NCBI GenBank assembly: GCA_905479025.1
Contig: CAJQKX010000360.1
Coordinates: 1-7,179 of the forward strand
DNA: 7,179 nt
Source: an uncultured Paraglaciecola sp.
GTDB lineage: Bacteria; Pseudomonadota; Gammaproteobacteria; Enterobacterales; Alteromonadaceae
Direction: 5' to 3'
Below, one piece after another: positions 5,240 to 7,179 of this stretch. A program made the position numbers and the translations under genes. The notes under the pieces were generated by a model. The model worked only from the letters and a program-made list of their open reading frames with translations. It had not been told where the DNA came from and searched no databases. Numbering within the stretch: the first letter of the stretch is position 1; the number at the start of each line of letters is the position of its first letter.

Positions 5240-7179
5240 ATGTCATTATCTCATTTTTCATTATCAGAGCTTGAACAAAAGCAGGATTTTGTTCGTCGTC
5301 ATATTGGTCCCAGTGAAGCAGAAATGGCAGAAATGCTTGCTTCAATTGGTGCAGAGTCGTTAGATGATTTAATGCAACAAACCGTGCCTGAAAGCATACG
5401 TTTACCGCAACCGTTGAAAGTGGGTGAAGCACAAACAGAAGCTGACGCCCTGGCCTACTTAAAAACAGTAGCGAGCAAAAACAAAGTCATGCGTTCTTTT
5501 ATAGGAATGGGCTACTACGATACACTCACCCCTAATGTGATAAAGAGAAACGTACTAGAAAATCCAGGTTGGTACACCGCTTATACGCCTTACCAACCAG
5601 AAATTGCTCAAGGCAGACTAGAAGCCCTACTTAATTTTCAGCAAGCGACCATCGACCTTACTGGTATGGAACTCGCATCAGCTTCATTGTTAGATGAAGC
5701 TACCGCTGCTGCTGAAGCCATGGGATTGGCTAAACGTGTCTCTAAAAATCGCAATGCGAATACGTTTTTTGTAGCAGACGACGTACACCCACAAACATTA
5801 GATGTAGTGCAAACTCGCGCAGATATGTTTGGTTTTGATATCGTTGTGGGTAAAGCTCAAGACGCCAGTCAGCACGATGTGTTTGGCGCACTATTACAAT
5901 ATCCCGGCACATCGGGCGCAGTAAATGATATCGCAGATATCATTGCTGCCGTGCAAGCCAAAAAAGGCATAGTAGCAGTGGCATCTGACCTACTTAGCTT
6001 GATTTTACTAAAACCACCCGGTGAAATGGGCGCTGATGTAGTATTGGGCAGCGCGCAACGTTTTGGCGTACCAATGGGTTACGGTGGCCCTCATGCTGCG
6101 TTTTTTGCCACCCGTGACAGTTACAAGCGCTCATTGCCAGGGCGTATCATCGGTGTGTCTAAAGATACCCGTGGTAAACCCGCTTTACGTATGGCACTGC
6201 AAACTCGTGAGCAACATATTCGCCGCGAAAAAGCTAACTCAAACATTTGTACCGCACAAGTATTGTTAGCTAATATGGCGTCTTTTTATGCGGTTTATCA
6301 TGGCCCGCAAGGCTTAAAAACCATTGCTTCACGTATTCACCGTTTTGCAGACATTCTTGCTGCTGGTTTAGTTAAAGCAGGTTTTGAGTTAGCAAATAAC
6401 ACTTGGTTCGACACGTTAACGGTTAATGTGAGCAGCAATAAACAACAGATAATTGATGCCGCTTTAGCCAACAACCTTAATTTGCGTACCGACGTTGATG
6501 GTTCGTTGGGCATAAGTATCGATGAAACAACGTCACGTGACGATTTGCAGGCCGTATATCAAGCGTTTGTTGGTGCTAATGTTGAACTAGATATCAACGC
6601 CTTCGATAAAGTGATTACCGATAACGGCAGTGGTTCGATCCCAGAAGAGTTAGCCAGAACATCCGACTTTTTAACGCATCCAGTATTTAACAGTTATCAT
6701 TCTGAAACTGAAATGCTACGTTACATCAAATCACTAGAAGACAAAGACTTAGCCTTAAATCACTCGATGATTTCGTTAGGCTCTTGCACCATGAAACTCA
6801 ACGCCACCGCTGAGATGATCCCCGTGACATGGCCTGAGTTTGGTCAACTACACCCATTCACACCTCTTGAGCAAGCACAAGGTTACACACAAATGATTGA
6901 TGAGCTCAGTGAATGGCTCATCAACATTACTGGCTACGATGCTTTGTCTATGCAACCCAACTCAGGTGCTCAAGGTGAATATGCAGGTTTGATCACTATT
7001 AAGAAATATCATGAGAGCAGGGGAGAAGGGCATCGTAATATCTTCTTAATTCCAAGTTCTGCCCACGGTACCAACCCCGCGTCAGCGCAAATGGTGAGTA
7101 TGAAAGTGGTTGTCGTAAATTGCGATAAAGACGGCAACGTCGATTTAGATGACTTACGCACTAAAGCCGCCGAAGTGGC
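5240..7179 (+). CDS. gcvP: Glycine cleavage system P protein (glycine dehydrogenase, decarboxylating), 3' end outside window
   Basis: This PLP-dependent enzyme decarboxylates glycine and loads the aminomethyl group on lipoyl-H protein. The frame is open from ATG 5240 to the window edge: 646 codons of an expected ~960, with no frameshift. The fused two-domain form is evident. The N-terminal half has [11 protein letters not shown] (19-29), FIGMGYYDT (87-95), [20 protein letters not shown] (107-126), [15 protein letters not shown] (147-161), [20 protein letters not shown] (271-290) and [20 protein letters not shown] (321-340). The second half begins near 480 with [13 protein letters not shown] and includes [15 protein letters not shown] (514-528), [13 protein letters not shown] (571-583) and [13 protein letters not shown] (606-618). 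The PLP-binding lysine (E. coli Lys706 region) lies beyond the window. An in-frame TAG at 5231 fixes the start to ATG 5240. The only Shine-Dalgarno-like AGGA (5223-5226) is a long 13 bases away. Confidence 0.96.
   Translation, partial: MSLSHFSLSELEQKQDFVRRHIGPSEAEMAEMLASIGAESLDDLMQQTVPESIRLPQPLKVGEAQTEADALAYLKTVASKNKVMRSFIGMGYYDTLTPNVIKRNVLENPGWYTAYTPYQPEIAQGRLEALLNFQQATIDLTGMELASASLLDEATAAAEAMGLAKRVSKNRNANTFFVADDVHPQTLDVVQTRADMFGFDIVVGKAQDASQHDVFGALLQYPGTSGAVNDIADIIAAVQAKKGIVAVASDLLSLILLKPPGEMGADVVLGSAQRFGVPMGYGGPHAAFFATRDSYKRSLPGRIIGVSKDTRGKPALRMALQTREQHIRREKANSNICTAQVLLANMASFYAVYHGPQGLKTIASRIHRFADILAAGLVKAGFELANNTWFDTLTVNVSSNKQQIIDAALANNLNLRTDVDGSLGISIDETTSRDDLQAVYQAFVGANVELDINAFDKVITDNGSGSIPEELARTSDFLTHPVFNSYHSETEMLRYIKSLEDKDLALNHSMISLGSCTMKLNATAEMIPVTWPEFGQLHPFTPLEQAQGYTQMIDELSEWLINITGYDALSMQPNSGAQGEYAGLITIKKYHESRGEGHRNIFLIPSSAHGTNPASAQMVSMKVVVVNCDKDGNVDLDDLRTKAAEV

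Noticed and set aside
5227..5274. 15-codon plus-strand frame overlapping the gcvP start out of frame, as a possible leader peptide
   Set aside because: Its ATG touches the AGGA directly with no spacing, so it is unlikely to initiate, and the peptide is uninformative.
5148..5432. Minus-strand frame of 94 codons across the gcvP start and the gcvH-gcvP gap, with a protein-like tail (KKWEQRMRAKDL)
   Set aside because: Two thirds of it is antisense to the conserved gcvP N-terminus, no ribosome binding site precedes its ATGs, and about 30 open codons in the gap are easily expected by chance.

Overview
The window looks like chromosomal DNA of a marine gammaproteobacterium, most likely from the Alteromonadales (an Alteromonas/Paraglaciecola-like lineage). 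That placement is inferred from moderately AT-rich DNA, glycine-cleavage proteins that I recall as close to the E. coli type, and the mix of neighbouring genes. No database search was possible.

Left part (1-1008): the window opens inside the last 38 codons of an unrecognised plus-strand reading frame. Its end is overlapped by a long imperfect inverted repeat (78-175). A leader with a plausible sigma-70 promoter and a strong hairpin follows, then a seven-helix membrane protein of the hemolysin III/YqfA (PAQR-like) family.

Middle part (1009-3422): a plus-strand AAA ATPase of the ExeA/GspA type follows. It most resembles the ATPase of XrtA (exosortase A)/PEP-CTERM exopolysaccharide loci, but no such locus is visible beside it. 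Next is a gene-poor stretch of about 380 bases holding two hairpins. The second is a 20-bp bidirectional terminator shared with a minus-strand LysR-family regulator of the LrhA/HexA subgroup.

Right part (3423-7179): the divergent intergenic region carries a LysR-box-like dyad, a second perfect palindrome and a good sigma-70 promoter. It is followed by gcvT, gcvH and the first two thirds of gcvP. These encode the T, H and P proteins of the glycine cleavage system. P decarboxylates glycine onto the lipoyl arm of H, and T releases ammonia and passes the one-carbon unit to tetrahydrofolate. The L protein (dihydrolipoamide dehydrogenase) is not here. Each junction in this operon has a small perfect hairpin at or just after the stop codon of the upstream gene, and the gcvH-gcvP gap is unusually long.

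I see no clear evidence of an entirely new system. The most unusual items are the isolated XrtA-type ATPase, the LysR gene with its dyad facing gcvTHP, the repeat element at the left edge, and the paired intercistronic hairpins in the gcv operon.
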